A stretch of DNA of 64,000 nt from Vibrio orientalis CIP 102891 = ATCC 33934 (GTDB lineage: Bacteria; Pseudomonadota; Gammaproteobacteria; Enterobacterales; Vibrionaceae): positions 1,302,001 to 1,366,000 of the forward strand of contig NZ_ACZV01000005.1 in the NCBI RefSeq assembly GCF_000176235.1, in the 5' to 3' direction. The notes under the pieces are model-generated. The model made no database searches and was not told where the DNA came from. It saw nothing but the letters and a program-made list of their open reading frames with translations. Every line of letters begins with the position of its first letter. The first letter of the stretch is position 1. This document shows, in pieces, positions 35,337-44,808 of the stretch. The translations under genes and the position numbers were made by a program.

Positions 35337-37787
35337 ATGATGACTAATTTAACTCGTCGCGGATTTCTAAAAGGTACTGGCATTACCGCAGGTGCCTTAG
35401 CATTCACATCGCTAACGCCAATGAGTGCGCTTGCTTCTGACAAGCGTGGCTCTGGTATTTTAACATCTGGCCGTATGGGCCCAATGTTGTGTAAAGTACA
35501 AGACGGCAAGCTGGTTTCAACCACCAACGCATTGCCACAAACAGTACCAAATAGCCTACAAACCACCGGTCCAGATCAAGTTCATACTAAGGCTCGTGTT
35601 AAGTACCCGATGGTACGTAAAGGCTACTTGGCTAACCCGTCAGCACCAGAAGGCGTACGTGGTAGCGATGAATTCGTTCGTGTCTCTTGGGATGAGGTTT
35701 ACAAGCTGATCCACGAACAACATATGCGCATTCGTAAAGAGCACGGCGCTGAGTCTGTATTCGCAGGTTCTTACGGTTGGCGCTCAAGTGGCGTACTGCA
35801 CAAAGCACAAACGCTTCTGCAACGTTACATGAGTATGGCTGGCGGTTATTCGGGCCACCTTGGTGACTACTCTACAGGTGCTGCGCAGGTGATCATGCCG
35901 CACGTTGTAGGCTCTATCGAAGTTTATGAGCAGCAAACCACTTACCCTGTGGTTCTTGAACATAGTGACGTTGTGGTGCTTTGGGGCCTAAACCCAATCA
36001 ACACATTGAAAATCGCATGGAGCTCAACAGACTGTGCGGGCCTTGAGTTCTTCCATCAGCTTAAGAAGTCAGGCAAGACGGTTATCGCAATTGACCCTAT
36101 GCGTTCTGAAACGATCGAGTTCTTCGGTGACAACGCGCAGTGGATTGCCCCTCACCCTATGACTGACGTAGCGATGATGATGGGTATTGCGCATACGCTG
36201 GTTAAGCAAGGTAAGCACGACACAGAATTCCTAGCTAAATACACCACGGGTTACGACGTATTTGAAGCGTACCTAATGGGTAAAGAAGACGGCGTAGAGA
36301 AATCTGCACAGTGGGCATCTAAGATCTGTGGCGTACCTGTAGAACAGCTAGAGTTACTGGCCGATATCTTCAGCAAAAACCGCACAATGTTAATGTCTGG
36401 CTGGGGTATGCAGCGTCAGCAATACGGTGAGCAGCGCCACTGGATGCTAGTAACTCTTGCAACTATGCTTGGTCAAGTCGGTCTACCTGGTGGTGGCTTC
36501 GGTCTATCTTACCACTACTCTAACGGCGGTAATCCGGCACGTGACGCGGGCGTACTTCCTGCGATTTCAGCATCACTTGGTGGCGGTTCTTCAGCGGGCA
36601 ATGACTGGGCGGTTTCTGGTTCTGTCAACGCATTCCCTGTAGCACGTATTGTTGAAGCACTAGAAAACCCAGGCACCAGTTACCATCACAACGGTCACAA
36701 CTTAACCTTCCCAGAGATCAAGATGATCTGGTGGGCAGGCGGTGCGAACTTTACTCACCACCAAGACACCAACCGCTTGATCAAAGCGTGGCAAAAGCCT
36801 GAGCTTATCGTCATCTCTGAACCTTATTGGACAGCAGCAGCGAAGCACGCGGATATTGTTCTGCCTATCACTACCTCGTTCGAGCGTAACGATATGACCA
36901 TGACAGGTGACTACAGTAACCAGCACCTTGTGCCAATGAAGCAAGTGGTGGAGCCTCAGGGCGAAGCACGTAACGACTTTGATGTATTTGCAGATATGTC
37001 AGAACTTCTTGCGCCGGGCGGTCGTGACGTTTACACCGAAGGCAAGACAGAAATGGAATGGCTTTACGGCTTCTACAAAACGGCGCAACAAGGTGGTCGC
37101 GGTCAGCGTATCGCAATGCCAAACTTCAGCAAGTTCTGGGAAGATAACCAGCTAATCGAGATGAAGTGGAACGAGAAGAACGCTAAGTTTGTTCGTTACG
37201 CCGAGTTCCGTGAGAATCCAATCATGAACCCTCTAGGTACACCAAGTGGTAAGTTTGAGATCTTCTCGCGCACTATCGAAGGCTACCAGCTAGAAGACTG
37301 TCCTCCGCACCCAACATGGTTAGAGCCAACGGAGTACACAGGTAACGCTGTTGATGGCGAACTGCAGTTAATGACAGCGCACGCAGCTCACCGCCTGCAC
37401 AGTCAGTTCAACTACGCGAAGATTCGTGAAGAGTATGCGATTGCTGACCGTGAACCGATCTCTATCCACCCTGAAGACGCAAAGGTACGCGGCATTAAGA
37501 CCGGCGATCTTGTTCGTGCTTTCAATGGCCGTGGTCAGGTATTAGTCGGTGCATTGGTGACTGATGGTATCAAGCAAGGTTCGGTATGTATCCACGAAGG
37601 TGGCTGGCCAGATCTAGACCCGCAAACAGGTATCTGTAAAAACGGCGGTTGTAACGTTCTAACATTAGACATTCCAACCTCTCGTCTTGCTAATGGCTGT
37701 GCAGCAAACTCTGCATTGGTACGCATCGAAAAGTACCAAGGCCCAGTGCTTGAACTCACCGCATTTACACCGCCTAAAAACGGTTAA
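35337..37787 (+). CDS. torZ: TMAO reductase catalytic subunit (TorZ/TorA family molybdoenzyme)
   Basis: Periplasmic bis-MGD enzyme that reduces trimethylamine N-oxide and related N- or S-oxides. 816 residues, with a Tat signal ([17 protein letters not shown]). It lacks the N-terminal 4Fe-4S site of DmsA, as TorA/BisC proteins do. [18 protein letters not shown] carries the molybdenum-ligand serine, and [37 protein letters not shown] and [15 protein letters not shown] are conserved. From memory these segments are nearly identical to those of E. coli TorZ, and the length is close (809), so I prefer TorZ over TorA. ATGATG gives two possible starts one codon apart. Confidence 0.93.
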   Translation: MMTNLTRRGFLKGTGITAGALAFTSLTPMSALASDKRGSGILTSGRMGPMLCKVQDGKLVSTTNALPQTVPNSLQTTGPDQVHTKARVKYPMVRKGYLANPSAPEGVRGSDEFVRVSWDEVYKLIHEQHMRIRKEHGAESVFAGSYGWRSSGVLHKAQTLLQRYMSMAGGYSGHLGDYSTGAAQVIMPHVVGSIEVYEQQTTYPVVLEHSDVVVLWGLNPINTLKIAWSSTDCAGLEFFHQLKKSGKTVIAIDPMRSETIEFFGDNAQWIAPHPMTDVAMMMGIAHTLVKQGKHDTEFLAKYTTGYDVFEAYLMGKEDGVEKSAQWASKICGVPVEQLELLADIFSKNRTMLMSGWGMQRQQYGEQRHWMLVTLATMLGQVGLPGGGFGLSYHYSNGGNPARDAGVLPAISASLGGGSSAGNDWAVSGSVNAFPVARIVEALENPGTSYHHNGHNLTFPEIKMIWWAGGANFTHHQDTNRLIKAWQKPELIVISEPYWTAAAKHADIVLPITTSFERNDMTMTGDYSNQHLVPMKQVVEPQGEARNDFDVFADMSELLAPGGRDVYTEGKTEMEWLYGFYKTAQQGGRGQRIAMPNFSKFWEDNQLIEMKWNEKNAKFVRYAEFRENPIMNPLGTPSGKFEIFSRTIEGYQLEDCPPHPTWLEPTEYTGNAVDGELQLMTAHAAHRLHSQFNYAKIREEYAIADREPISIHPEDAKVRGIKTGDLVRAFNGRGQVLVGALVTDGIKQGSVCIHEGGWPDLDPQTGICKNGGCNVLTLDIPTSRLANGCAANSALVRIEKYQGPVLELTAFTPPKNG

Positions 37788-37815
37788 CGGCGTTCAATAA
37801 CTAAAATTCCATCGT

Positions 37816-37847
37816 AAAACCAGAGCTTTAACGCTCTGGTTTTTTTA
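37816..37847 (+). terminator. Terminator of the torYZ operon
   Basis: AAAACCAGAGC and GCTCTGGTTTT form an 11-bp stem around TTTAAC, followed by a run of T. Confidence 0.93.
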
Positions 37848-37898
37848 TCCGTATCAGTTAGGATATTTGACGTTTACTCAGCGAAAGAAACTTAACCT

Positions 37899-38588
37899 AT
37901 GACACTTGAAAAATTTGATGACATCTACCACCGAGCCGCGGCTAGAAAAGGTGGAGAAGCCAACTTAGAGTCGCTATTGGCCACTCCTTTAAGTCGAGAA
38001 GAGCTGTTAGAAATCCCCAATGACCGTTGGTTAGCAGCGTTCAGCATGAAGGTATTTCAAAGCGGTATTTCTTGGAAAGTGGTTAGAAACAAATGGCCAA
38101 ATTTTGAAGAGGTGTTTTTCGGTTTTAAGATTGAACCGTTATTAATGCTGTCGGAAGAGCAATGGGATAACAAAGCAGCGGATACTCGAATCATTCGCCA
38201 CCACGCTAAAGTGAAATCCATTTTGGCCAATGCTCAAATGATCCATGAAGCGTCTATCGAGCACGGTTCTTTCGCTAAGATGGTCGCCAATTGGCCGAGT
38301 GAAGATATTACTGGTTTGTGGCTCTATTTGAAGAAACATGGTAATCGACTTGGTGGCAATACCGGACCTTATAGTTTGCGTCAATTAGGTGTAGATACCT
38401 TCATTTTATCGGGAGATGTCGAAAGTTATCTACGCAACTGTAAAGTCATTGAAGGCGGAAAAGATACTAAACGTTCGCTGGCCGCGACAAATGAAGCGTT
38501 CGCCGGGTGGCAACAAGAAAGCGGTCGTAGCCTGACTCAGATCAGTCAAGTTATCGCCTACAGTACAGGCGATAACCGAGTTTTATAA
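37899..38588 (+). CDS. DNA-3-methyladenine glycosylase I family protein (Tag-like)
   Basis: HhH-superfamily DNA glycosylase of 229 residues that should excise alkylated purines. FQSGISWKVVRNKWPNFEEVF is the Tag signature region (substrate pocket), and RIIRHHAKVKSILANA follows as in Tag. The zinc-binding N-terminal CxW and C-terminal HxC motifs of classical E. coli Tag are absent, so this is the zinc-less subgroup. It is a single gene between convergent or separate neighbours. Confidence 0.82.
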   Translation: MTLEKFDDIYHRAAARKGGEANLESLLATPLSREELLEIPNDRWLAAFSMKVFQSGISWKVVRNKWPNFEEVFFGFKIEPLLMLSEEQWDNKAADTRIIRHHAKVKSILANAQMIHEASIEHGSFAKMVANWPSEDITGLWLYLKKHGNRLGGNTGPYSLRQLGVDTFILSGDVESYLRNCKVIEGGKDTKRSLAATNEAFAGWQQESGRSLTQISQVIAYSTGDNRVL

Positions 38589-38595
38589 TCCGCTT

Positions 38596-39153
38596 TTATA
38601 ACTTGTTAGACTCTCGCCATTGTTGTTTAGTAATTCGATACAAACAATGGCGCTCTAACTCATGCCCTTTGGCTAGTTTCGGGTGGTCAAAATTTTGCTC
38701 GGTATTCACCATACCAATTTTCTCCATCACCCGCTGTGAAGGATGATTAGGCAGCGCGGTAAACGAGTAAACTTCAGGTAAGTCGAGTTGGTTGAACGCA
38801 AAATCTAGCGCTGCTTGGGCTGCCTCCGGCGCGTAACCTTTACCCCAATGTTGTTCGTCTAAACGCCAGCCGATTTCAACAAACGGCGTGTTAGGGATTT
38901 CGCGTTGCTCATCTTGCCCAAGCAAACCGACAAAGCCTAAAAACTCGCCTGTTTCTTTTAGCTCCAACGCCCAGAACCCCCAGCCATTATTATCAATGTA
39001 AGCTTTAGCACGGCCAATTTGGGCTATAGTTTCCTCTTCAGTCATCACAGATGGAAAGTAGCGCATGACCACTGGGTTAGCATTCAATCGAATGTATGGC
39101 TCAACATCGCTATCTTGCCATTGCCTTAATCGTAAACGTTCGGTTTCTAACAT
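38596..39153 (-). CDS. GNAT acetyltransferase, RimJ/RimL type
   Basis: 185 residues starting METERLRLRQWQDSD-like (LETERLRLRQW), the standard opening of the RimJ/RimL/SpeG-like branch. GFVGLLGQDEQ, VEIGWRLDEQHWGKGYAPEAAQAALDFAF (acetyl-CoA binding) and ALPNHPSQRVMEKIGM are present. It may acetylate ribosomal or small-molecule amines; the substrate is unknown. It lies 19 bases downstream of the ohrR gene on the same strand and may be co-transcribed with it. Confidence 0.88.
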   Translation of the reverse strand: MLETERLRLRQWQDSDVEPYIRLNANPVVMRYFPSVMTEEETIAQIGRAKAYIDNNGWGFWALELKETGEFLGFVGLLGQDEQREIPNTPFVEIGWRLDEQHWGKGYAPEAAQAALDFAFNQLDLPEVYSFTALPNHPSQRVMEKIGMVNTEQNFDHPKLAKGHELERHCLYRITKQQWRESNKL

Positions 39154-39171
39154 GCTTCCCTGCCTTAATCA

Positions 39172-39630
39172 TTAATCGAGTGTCGCGATGACTTTTTCGC
39201 ACAACTTCTTTAAAAGAATTAGCTCTTCCATTTCCAGTTCAATTTTGCATTTCATTGCTTGCGGGACAGACAGTGCTGCCTTCTTCAGATCAACACCAGA
39301 ATCCGTGAGCTTTAATACCCTCACCCGCTCATCTTGCTCGCTACGACCTCTGTTGACAAAGCCTTTCGCTTCAAGTCGTTTCAGTAACGGAGTCAGAGTG
39401 CCTGAGTCTAGGTGCAATCTAGCACCGATATCTTTGACGCTAATGCCATCACTTTCCCACAATACCATCATCACAAGGTATTGCGAGTAAGTCAGATCCA
39501 TCGCATCAAGTAGCGGACGGTATGTCCTTATCACTGCGTTTGCGGCACTATAAAGAGGAAAGCAGACTTGATTATCTAACCGTAAACTCTCTTCTTGAGC
39601 GCTAATCATATCACTGTCGCAACTGGCCAT
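39172..39630 (-). CDS. ohrR: MarR-family organic-peroxide-sensing repressor OhrR
   Basis: About 152 residues with a winged helix. The sensing cysteine is in LDNQVCFPLYSAAN, the OhrR signature; the recognition region reads VKDIGARLHLDSGTLTPLLKRLEAKGFV, and the wing contains RSEQDERVRVLKLT. It should repress ohr until the cysteine is oxidised by organic peroxides. The ATG at 39630 has GAGG six bases upstream; the open frame to 39687 starts within the operator region and was rejected. It is divergent from ohr. Confidence 0.9.
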   Translation of the reverse strand: MASCDSDMISAQEESLRLDNQVCFPLYSAANAVIRTYRPLLDAMDLTYSQYLVMMVLWESDGISVKDIGARLHLDSGTLTPLLKRLEAKGFVNRGRSEQDERVRVLKLTDSGVDLKKAALSVPQAMKCKIELEMEELILLKKLCEKVIATLD

Positions 39631-39662
39631 ACTCAACCTCAAACAAGTAATTAAAAAATAAA

Positions 39663-39672
39663 TTGCGCACAA
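39663..39672. promoter_or_regulatory. OhrR-box-like palindrome 1
   Basis: TTGCGCACAA, a near-perfect inverted repeat inside AATTGCGCACAAT, 33 bases before the ohrR start. It closely resembles the second box near ohr. Confidence 0.5.
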
Positions 39673-39721
39673 TATACTTGCATTCAAGTCATTTCTCGAT
39701 CTAATATTGCAAACAATTAAA

Positions 39722-39731
39722 TTGCGCGCAA
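39722..39731. promoter_or_regulatory. OhrR-box-like palindrome 2
   Basis: TTGCGCGCAA, a perfect palindrome 23 bases before the ohr start codon. Together with box 1 it fits an OhrR operator pair controlling both divergent genes. Confidence 0.55.
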
Positions 39732-39754
39732 CTTAAATTAATAAGGATGACATC

Positions 39755-40177
39755 ATGACGACTCTATACAAAACTCAAGCGACTGCCCTAGCTGGCCGAA
39801 ATGGCAACGTAAAAACTAACGACGGTCTTCTTAATCTTGAGCTGTCTTACCCGAAAGAAATGGGCGGCTCTGGTCTAGCAACAAACCCTGAGCAGCTATT
39901 TGCTGCGGGTTATTCTGCATGTTTCTCAAACGCAATTTTACATGTTGCTCGTGAAGGTAAAGTTGCACTAAAAGAAGCACCTGTTACTGCTGAAGTGGGT
40001 ATCGGCCCTAACGATCAAGGTGGTTTTGCGCTAACGGTTAGCCTAGCCGCGGCTATCGAATTACCTCAAGAACAAGCGCTAGAGCTAGTGCGTGTTGCTC
40101 ATCAGGTTTGCCCATACTCAAACGCCGTACGCGGAAATATTGATGTGGCAGTGACTGTAAATGGTCAAGCAATTTAA
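39755..40177 (+). CDS. ohr: Organic hydroperoxide resistance protein Ohr
   Basis: OsmC/Ohr-family thiol peroxidase of 140 residues that reduces fatty-acid and other organic hydroperoxides. Both catalytic cysteines are seen: GYSACFSNAI and VCPYSNAVRGNIDV. The N-terminus LYKTQATALAGRNG is typical. AAGGA precedes the start. It is divergent from ohrR and ends at a shared terminator. Confidence 0.96.
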   Translation: MTTLYKTQATALAGRNGNVKTNDGLLNLELSYPKEMGGSGLATNPEQLFAAGYSACFSNAILHVAREGKVALKEAPVTAEVGIGPNDQGGFALTVSLAAAIELPQEQALELVRVAHQVCPYSNAVRGNIDVAVTVNGQAI

Positions 40178-40215
40178 GCGCTCATAAAGCTAATTCACTA
40201 CACGCGAGTCAAAAT

Positions 40216-40247
40216 AAAAAGCCGACCTTAGTAAAGGTCGGCTTTTG
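40216..40247. terminator. Bidirectional terminator between ohr and metE
   Basis: AAAAGCCGACCTT and AAGGTCGGCTTTT form a perfect 13-bp stem around a 4-base loop between convergent genes, with T/A tracts on both sides. Confidence 0.93.
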
Positions 40248-40268
40248 CGTTAAATGCTTGCAGATATA

Positions 40269-42560
40269 TTACGCTTCTTCGGCGTACTCTTTACGTAACT
40301 GTTTCGCTGCAAGAACCATGTTTGCTAGTGACGCTTCTGTTTCTTGCCAGTTTCGAGTTTTAAGCCCGCAATCTGGGTTTACCCATAAGCGCTGAGCTGG
40401 AATCTTCTCCGCGGCTTTATTGATTAAGCCTTCGATCCACTCCTTAGTTGGGATGTTAGGCGAGTGAATGTCATACACACCTGGGCCAATTTCATTCGGG
40501 TAATTGAACTCTTCAAACGCTTTAAGTAGCTCCATGTTTGAGCGTGATGTTTCAATGGTAATCACATCGGCATCCAGTGCTGCTACTGAGTCGATGATTT
40601 CATTGAACTCTGAGTAACACATATGAGTATGGATTTGTGTTTCCGGCTTAGCGCTCGCAGCCGAGATCTTAAATGCATCTACCGCCCACTCTAGATACGC
40701 TTTGTGGTCACGCTTTTTCAACGGTAGGCCTTCGCGTATGGCCGGCTCATCGATTTGAATAATGTTGATACCTGCGTCTTGCAAATCTGACACTTCATCA
40801 CGCAAAGCTAATGCCAGCTGGTCAGCGATTTGTTTGCGGGTGATATCTTCACGAGGGAATGTCCAACATAGAATCGTGACCGGACCTGTCAGCATGCCTT
40901 TCATCTGTTTTGAAGTTAATGATTGTGCGTAAGTAGACCACTCAACTGTAATCGGTTTTTCACGTTCAATATCGGCAACCACAATGGCTGGTTTCACGCA
41001 GCGAGATCCGTAGCTTTGCACCCAACCAAACTTGGTGGTTTGGAAACCGGCTAAGTTTTCCGCAAAGTACTCCACCATGTCATTTCGCTCTGCTTCACCA
41101 TGTACTAAGACATCCAGATCCAGCGCTTCTTGGCGTTTTACCGCGTCTGCAATATGACCTTTTAGTGCCGTTTGATATTCCTGTTCGGACAGTTTACCGC
41201 TGCGATAAGCACTGCGTTGAACTCGGATTTCACTCGTCTGAGGAAAAGAACCAATAGTCGTGGTCGGGAACAGAGGTAAACCAAGCACTTCATTCTGGTG
41301 GGCAGCACGCTCTGCGTATGGCGCACTTCGCTCAGCCAGTGATTTTGTAATCTTGTTTAGGCGGGCTTGCACCTGAGGCTTATTCACATGGGTTGCCGTT
41401 TTACGAGCCTGAATTGGCGCACTGTAGGTATCACACGCTAGGATCGCTTCTTGGCTGCCATCTAGCGCTTTTCCGAGTAACGCCACTTCGGTCACTTTTT
41501 GTTTCGCAAACGCAAACCAACTTTGAACTTCGTCACTTAAAGCAGGCTCTAGGTCTAAATCAACTGGGCTATGCAGCAGTGAACACGAACTAGCCACCCA
41601 AAGTTTATCACCAAGTTTCTCTTTCAATGGTTTTAGGAGCTCAAGTTGCGCGCTTAAATCTGCTCGCCACACGTTACGGCCATTCACAACACCGGCTGAA
41701 AGCACCCAGTCGCTTGGTAACTTTGCCGCAACTTGCTCTAGTTGCTGTGGAGAAGCCGACAAATCAATGTGCAGACCGTCTACTTCTAGCTCGACGATTT
41801 TATCGAGTGAGTCGACCACTGAATCAAAGTAAGTGGTGAGCAGAACTTTTACATCGCTGCGAATCACCTGATACGCCAGCTTAAAAGAATCAAGCCAAGG
41901 TTTATCTAGTTCAAGCGCTAGGATTGGCTCATCAATTTGCACCCATTCAATACCTTGTTTGGCGAGTTTCGCCAGAATCGCTTGGTAAGCAGTCAACAAA
42001 CGTGGCAGCAATGACAGTCGGTCAAATCCTTCTTCAACTTCTTTTCCTAGGTACAAATAGCTCAGAGGGCCAAGCAGCACTGGTTTTACATTATGACCCG
42101 CTTTCACCGCTTCATTCACTTCCTCAAACAGCTGCGGCCAGCTCACTTCAAAGCTATCGTCCTTGCTGAACTCCGGAACAATATAGTGATAGTTAGTGTT
42201 AAACCACTTAGTCATGTCTGATGCGGCATGACCACTGCAATCGCAGCTAACTTGAGATTGACCGCGACCAACCTTAAACAGGGTATCAAGATCTGGGAAG
42301 CCGCTTTGGTGACGCTTAGGCACATGCCCAAGTAACAGCGTCGTAGTTAAAACATGGTCGTACCATGCAAAATCACCCGCGGCGACAAAGTCTAGACCCG
42401 CGTCTGATTGAGTCTGCCAGTTTTTAATGCGCAGCTCGCTGCCGACAGATTTTAGTTCAGCTTGGCTAATTTCTCCGCGCCAATATTTCTCAAGGGTAAA
42501 TTTCAGCTCTCGTTTTTCACCAATGCGTGGGTAACCGAGTATGTGTGTCGTAGTTGTCAT
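40269..42560 (-). CDS. metE: Cobalamin-independent methionine synthase MetE
   Basis: Transfers a methyl group from methyl-tetrahydropteroyl-triglutamate to homocysteine. About 763 residues with the two face-to-face barrels of MetE. Zinc ligands are in THMCYSEFN (His and Cys) and [10 protein letters not shown] (Cys). The N-terminal [23 protein letters not shown] is conserved. I chose the second of two close ATG codons because the first (42569) directly abuts AAGGA; the second gives nine bases of spacing. It is divergent from metR, with Met boxes between. Confidence 0.96.
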   Translation of the reverse strand: MTTTTHILGYPRIGEKRELKFTLEKYWRGEISQAELKSVGSELRIKNWQTQSDAGLDFVAAGDFAWYDHVLTTTLLLGHVPKRHQSGFPDLDTLFKVGRGQSQVSCDCSGHAASDMTKWFNTNYHYIVPEFSKDDSFEVSWPQLFEEVNEAVKAGHNVKPVLLGPLSYLYLGKEVEEGFDRLSLLPRLLTAYQAILAKLAKQGIEWVQIDEPILALELDKPWLDSFKLAYQVIRSDVKVLLTTYFDSVVDSLDKIVELEVDGLHIDLSASPQQLEQVAAKLPSDWVLSAGVVNGRNVWRADLSAQLELLKPLKEKLGDKLWVASSCSLLHSPVDLDLEPALSDEVQSWFAFAKQKVTEVALLGKALDGSQEAILACDTYSAPIQARKTATHVNKPQVQARLNKITKSLAERSAPYAERAAHQNEVLGLPLFPTTTIGSFPQTSEIRVQRSAYRSGKLSEQEYQTALKGHIADAVKRQEALDLDVLVHGEAERNDMVEYFAENLAGFQTTKFGWVQSYGSRCVKPAIVVADIEREKPITVEWSTYAQSLTSKQMKGMLTGPVTILCWTFPREDITRKQIADQLALALRDEVSDLQDAGINIIQIDEPAIREGLPLKKRDHKAYLEWAVDAFKISAASAKPETQIHTHMCYSEFNEIIDSVAALDADVITIETSRSNMELLKAFEEFNYPNEIGPGVYDIHSPNIPTKEWIEGLINKAAEKIPAQRLWVNPDCGLKTRNWQETEASLANMVLAAKQLRKEYAEEA

Positions 42561-42666
42561 GGTGTTCATCCTTAATTCTGCACGTTCAAATCTGTTATTC
42601 TGGTCAGCTCACCACCTAGGATGTCTGGATGGCTAAACTATCTCGCTAAACTGGACGAACGACAAT

Positions 42667-42701
42667 CGACAAATATTCAACTTGTTTATTAAAATTTTTC
42701 A
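42667..42701. promoter_or_regulatory. Two possible MetR sites upstream of metE
   Basis: CGAC-AAATA-TTCA (42667-42679) and TTAA-AATTT-TTCA (42689-42701) are imperfect matches to TGAA-N5-TTCA with the preferred A/T centre. Their centres are 22 bases apart, about two helical turns, as expected for a tandem activator site. Confidence 0.4.
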
Positions 42702-42754
42702 TGATGATTCGTTTCTCAACCACTTAACTAATAATTAAACTCCCTTGAATTTTT

Positions 42755-42770
42755 AGACGTCTAGATGTTT
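42755..42770. promoter_or_regulatory. MetJ boxes (Met boxes) between metE and metR
   Basis: AGACGTCT, an exact consensus Met box, is followed directly by AGATGTTT, so two 8-base units stand in tandem as MetJ requires. They lie in the metE-metR divergent region, about 65 bases before the metR start. Confidence 0.72.
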
Positions 42771-42824
42771 ACACTCCCATAAAAACAGGTTAGGTTAATA
42801 ATATTCATGCTTAAACAGTCTGAC

Positions 42825-42837
42825 TGAAGGGAATTCA
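42825..42837. promoter_or_regulatory. MetR-like palindrome over the metR start
   Basis: TGAA-GGGAA-TTCA matches the two arms of the MetR consensus exactly. It overlaps the metR ribosome-binding site (GAAGGGA) and the A of its start codon, so it may equally be a by-product of that sequence. The centre is G and not A/T. Confidence 0.35.
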
Positions 42838-43748
42838 TGATAGAGCTAAAGCACTTACGAACACTCACCACACTCAGAGACACAGGATCGCTCACGGCAA
42901 CGGCGACAACCTTGCATTTGACTCAATCTGCCCTCTCTCACCAAATTAAAGATTTGGAAGCTCGAATTGGTGGGCAACTGTTTTTGCGCAAAACCAGACC
43001 GGTTAAGTTCACCTCCGAAGGAGAGATCTTACTTAAGCTTGCTGATGATGTGCTGCCGCGATTAGCCAAAGCAGAAAATGAGATAGCCAGTCTCAAAGAG
43101 GATGTTAATGGCCGACTGCATATGGCGATCGAGTGCCACTCTTGCTTCCAATGGTTGATGCCAGCGCTGAAGGAGTACCAAGTCGCCTGGCCGAGTGTGA
43201 CACTCGACTTTTCATCTGGTTTCGGCTTTGAACCACTACCCGCTCTGATGGCAGGTGAACTCGACTTGGTGATTACCTCAGACATTCAACCCCGGTCTGA
43301 AGTACATTATGAGCCACTGTTTGATTTTGAAATGCGCCTAGTGACATCTATCTCGCATCCACTGGCTGAAAAAGAGTGCATTGAGCCAGAAGATCTTGCC
43401 GATCAAACCATGCTCTCCTACCCGGTGCAAAAAAATCGCTTAGATGTGGTTAAGCATTTTTTGCAGCCGGTTGGCATTGAGCCAGCTAAATGGAAACAGG
43501 CGGACAATACATTGATGTTAATTCAGATGGTTTCAGCGGGATTAGGTGTGGCGGCCTTACCAAACTGGGCGATCAGTGAGTTTTCTAGACAAGGCTTAAT
43601 CAGTAGTATTCCACTGGGTAGTGGCTTGTGGCGTCGCCTATTTGCTGCGACACGCCATGCAGACAAAGATAAACGTTACTTGCAGGCGTTCTTTAATACC
43701 GCAAGACAGCAGTCTCAAAGTCACCTTGATGGGATTAAAACCGTTTAA
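42837..43748 (+). CDS. metR: LysR-type methionine regulator MetR
   Basis: 303-residue LysR regulator that activates metE with homocysteine as co-effector. The N-terminal helix-turn-helix (IELKHLRTLTTLRDTGSLTATATTLHLTQSALSHQIKDLE) is the MetR type, and the effector domain has AIECHSCFQWLMPAL, a MetR hallmark. It is divergent from metE, which supports the name. Confidence 0.94.
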   Translation: MIELKHLRTLTTLRDTGSLTATATTLHLTQSALSHQIKDLEARIGGQLFLRKTRPVKFTSEGEILLKLADDVLPRLAKAENEIASLKEDVNGRLHMAIECHSCFQWLMPALKEYQVAWPSVTLDFSSGFGFEPLPALMAGELDLVITSDIQPRSEVHYEPLFDFEMRLVTSISHPLAEKECIEPEDLADQTMLSYPVQKNRLDVVKHFLQPVGIEPAKWKQADNTLMLIQMVSAGLGVAALPNWAISEFSRQGLISSIPLGSGLWRRLFAATRHADKDKRYLQAFFNTARQQSQSHLDGIKTV

Positions 43749-43758
43749 TCAAAATACT

Positions 43759-43784
43759 AAAAAGGAGGCCTAAGCCTCCTTTTT
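43759..43784. terminator. Bidirectional terminator after metR
   Basis: AAAAAGGAGGC and GCCTCCTTTTT form an 11-bp stem around a short loop, with T-runs on both strands, between convergent metR and the DUF4250 gene. Confidence 0.92.
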
Positions 43785-43785
43785 G

Positions 43786-43986
43786 CTATCTTTCATAAGA
43801 TTTGAACTGATTGGTCAATGGATCGTATTGGTAACCTAGCACGTCCAACTTACCAATTACGGCTTCTACATCCATTTCGTACATAGAAACAAGCTCTTCA
43901 AAGCTGTCACATTCTAGGCGCAGCTTTTCGTTCACTATGCCCAACAAGATGATGCTATCAAAGTTGCTCACATTGCTCAGATCCAT
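43786..43986 (-). CDS. DUF4250 domain protein
   Basis: 66-residue cytoplasmic protein (MDLSNVSNFDSIILLGIVNEKLRLEC...) with the DUF4250 pattern: an N-terminal LLGIVNEKLR helix followed by a second helix-turn unit. A strong ribosome-binding site AGGAGG lies five bases before the start, so it is probably well translated. Its function is unknown. Confidence 0.8.
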   Translation of the reverse strand: MDLSNVSNFDSIILLGIVNEKLRLECDSFEELVSMYEMDVEAVIGKLDVLGYQYDPLTNQFKSYER

Positions 43987-44072
43987 GGCGTCCTCCTACT
44001 CCACATCTACTCTTTCTATAGTAGACGCAAATTCACCGCCTTGAAGTGAGCTAGCTTCAAACTCTTAAGTGA

Positions 44073-44753
44073 TTACAGAACAAATAGAGCCTGATTTGAC
44101 GTTGCTGATAGAAGCAAAAATACCAGTGCGATAGCAAGCTGACCTTTGTTGATCTCTTTCGATGCAAGTAAGTGCCAAGACCAGGCCACAATGGCGGTAA
44201 TCAGCAGCGCAAAACTGGTTAGCAGAGGCTGAGTCACTGAAGTTAGCACATCACTATCTAAGCCGTACGCTTTAAGTAAGATAGCGAGCGACATCATCAT
44301 GGCAGCAACCACACCTGTTACAGGCAAAATGCGATGAAATGCCTGCAAACGTGTACGGGCAATGGTCAGCAATAAATGCGCAAGCAAAGCACCAAGCAAA
44401 AACACTTGGAACAAAACACTTAAACCCGCCGCAATCGAAGTTTGTGCGCTAACTTCAATACCGACATACGCTAGTGCTAAACCATTGGCTAGATACATTA
44501 CCCACATAGGGCCTTGGTCGCGTGTCTTCTTGGTTTGCACTTGAGAATAAAAATAGGCAATAGCAAACACTACCATCATGGCTTCAATTCGCAGTGATGC
44601 CAGCGCAAGCCAAAGTATCGCTAGTGAAGGCAACATTTTATGAATACGGCCTCGTTGACCGGGACAAATATCGCCTTTAACAAGAATCAGGGTCAAAAGG
44701 AGTTGAGCGCCCAATAACATTGGCGCAAACACGGCTAGTAGCTGCTGGATCAT
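44073..44753 (-). CDS. Integral membrane protein of unknown function
   Basis: 226 residues, nearly all in hydrophobic helices (about seven): for example FAPMLLGAQLLLTLILV, IEAMMVVFAIAYFY, VLFQVFLLGALLAHLLL and LAIALVFLLLSATS. A short basic loop (KTKKTRDQG) suggests the cytoplasmic side. I do not recognise the family. It lies 55 bases after the start region of the EAL gene, in the same orientation. Confidence 0.7.
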   Translation of the reverse strand: MIQQLLAVFAPMLLGAQLLLTLILVKGDICPGQRGRIHKMLPSLAILWLALASLRIEAMMVVFAIAYFYSQVQTKKTRDQGPMWVMYLANGLALAYVGIEVSAQTSIAAGLSVLFQVFLLGALLAHLLLTIARTRLQAFHRILPVTGVVAAMMMSLAILLKAYGLDSDVLTSVTQPLLTSFALLITAIVAWSWHLLASKEINKGQLAIALVFLLLSATSNQALFVL

Positions 44754-44808
44754 GGTGTCATTAAACTAAAATTATTACTGGTTGCGGATAATAGCAGACT
44801 GGTTAATT

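Noticed and set aside
44041..44060. TTGAAG-N8-CTTCAA as a terminator after the membrane-protein gene
   Set aside because: A short stem without a T-tract on the - strand; possibly chance.
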